This document shows positions 4,566 to 5,188 of a stretch of DNA of 5,188 nucleotides, piece after piece. The notes beneath the pieces were generated by a model that made no database searches, was not told the origin of the DNA, and saw nothing but the letters and a program-made list of their open reading frames with translations. Every line of letters starts with the position of its first letter. The first letter of the stretch is position 1. The translations under genes were made by a program, and so were the position numbers. This DNA comes from Mariprofundaceae bacterium (GTDB lineage: Bacteria > Pseudomonadota > Zetaproteobacteria > Mariprofundales > Mariprofundaceae): positions 1-5,188 of the forward strand of contig JAUZQU010000214.1 in NCBI GenBank assembly GCA_030950835.1, written 5' to 3'.

Positions 4566-5188
4566 TTGACCCTGGCTGGTTCACCTGCTTCTAAAGCCTT
4601 GATTCGGGTCCGAATACCATCTTGTTTGTCTCTTGGCAGCAAAAAAAGAACACCTTTCAAGAACATAATCGCATCCGCTGTGGTGGACGTCGAAGCTAGG
4701 AAACGAGAAGCCAATGTAATCACCATCACAGGTGTATTTTCCCGCGTTGCCACTTGCGACATCATTTCGAAGGCTAGTTCATCATCTTTTAAAACATCAT
4801 GGGCAATAAAGCCTGCAAAAAATGGGAATTCCCACACGTCAGGTCTTGCCCATGTCCCTTTTGTTAATAAAGCAATCGCTTCTTGTGGCATGTTCGCATC
4901 ATAAACGAGCAAACTTCCTGCCAACCTATACACATCATAGAATTTTGGGTCTAAAGCTTGGGCGCGCTGCAAATAGGGAGCAATAAAACGTAAATCCTCA
5001 AGCTTTTTTTCTCTTTGGGCATCATAATGCACCGCAAAAACATCCAACACCCGAAAATCCGCCATCAACCCTGGCAATACGCCGCTTATCGCCAGCTCTG
5101 CCAAGGGAGAAACATCGCTAGACCAAAGATGTATGGACTGCTGCTGGGATAACAAATCTTCCTTTTCTAGCCGTACCCAACCCAGCAT
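4562..5188 (-). CDS. TPR-like repeat protein, function unknown (5' end at or beyond the window edge)
   Basis: This leftward frame gives 208 residues and reaches the right edge. An ATG falls on the very last three bases (5186-5188), but no upstream sequence is available, so the true start, and any signal peptide or membrane anchor, may lie outside. The protein is mainly helical and contains degenerate TPR-like pairs: PYLQRAQALDPKFYDVYRLAG (split around 71-91), then MPQEAIALLTKGTWARPDVWEFPFFAGF (100-127, with the typical A/L spacing and P-x-x-W turn), and DDELAFEMMSQVA (135-147). The segment around 40-56 (GLMADFRVLDVFAVHYD) resembles the conserved lead-in of an envelope TPR group in some other proteobacteria, but this is from memory. 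TPR folds usually hold protein partners, so a scaffold role is likely. It meets the membrane-protein gene tail to tail, sharing TTAA. The frame is open throughout, without disruption. Confidence 0.7.
   Translation of the reverse strand: MLGWVRLEKEDLLSQQQSIHLWSSDVSPLAELAISGVLPGLMADFRVLDVFAVHYDAQREKKLEDLRFIAPYLQRAQALDPKFYDVYRLAGSLLVYDANMPQEAIALLTKGTWARPDVWEFPFFAGFIAHDVLKDDELAFEMMSQVATRENTPVMVITLASRFLASTSTTADAIMFLKGVLFLLPRDKQDGIRTRIKALEAGEPARVN

Noticed and set aside
4566..4904. Plus-strand open frame opposite the TPR-like gene
   Set aside because: Its product resembles no family and the minus-strand frame is longer, with coherent helical repeat pattern.

Overview
The window is a nearly gap-free stretch of a bacterial chromosome, most likely a proteobacterium. 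ZapD followed by YacG, an E. coli-type Can beta-carbonic anhydrase, YaaA and a BioF with the GSGASRLVSG signature together point to the Gamma/Beta group or a related lineage such as Zetaproteobacteria. Base composition looks moderate (by eye, mid-forties percent GC). The sequence does not fix the genus. There are no RNA genes, mobile elements, CRISPR arrays or origins. Between the first and last base only about 25 bases are not inside a gene.

Layout, left to right. The 3' end of yaaA (peroxide-stress protein) runs rightward and collides with bioF (biotin synthesis), which runs leftward; the two stop codons share the tetranucleotide TTAA. An 18-base gap then separates bioF from a divergent rightward block: a ComF/GntX-type phosphoribosyltransferase-like gene, grxC (glutaredoxin), can (carbonic anhydrase), zapD (FtsZ-ring cross-linker), yacG (small zinc protein, gyrase inhibitor) and an unrecognised multi-span membrane protein. 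Gaps in this block are 4 and 3 bases and then three successive 4-base start/stop overlaps (ATGA, ATGA, TTGA), so it is almost certainly one operon with translational coupling. The block meets a leftward TPR-like gene, cut by the window edge, and again the two stops share TTAA.

How the genes fit together. zapD-yacG is a familiar pair that in E. coli follows coaE; here can occupies the place directly upstream of zapD. The operon mixes DNA uptake or nucleotide-related (ComF), thiol redox (Grx), CO2/bicarbonate (Can), division (ZapD) and DNA topology (YacG) functions. They look like housekeeping genes sharing a transcript rather than one pathway. The 18-base divergent gap must hold promoters for both directions, and plausible elements overlap there. 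The only strong Shine-Dalgarno site in the window precedes grxC.

I found no convincing new multi-gene system. The points worth a second look are the shared-TTAA convergent ends seen twice, the crowded divergent promoter, a perfect hairpin on the grxC/can junction, the unknown tryptophan-rich membrane protein and its inverted repeats, and the uncharacterised TPR-like protein.
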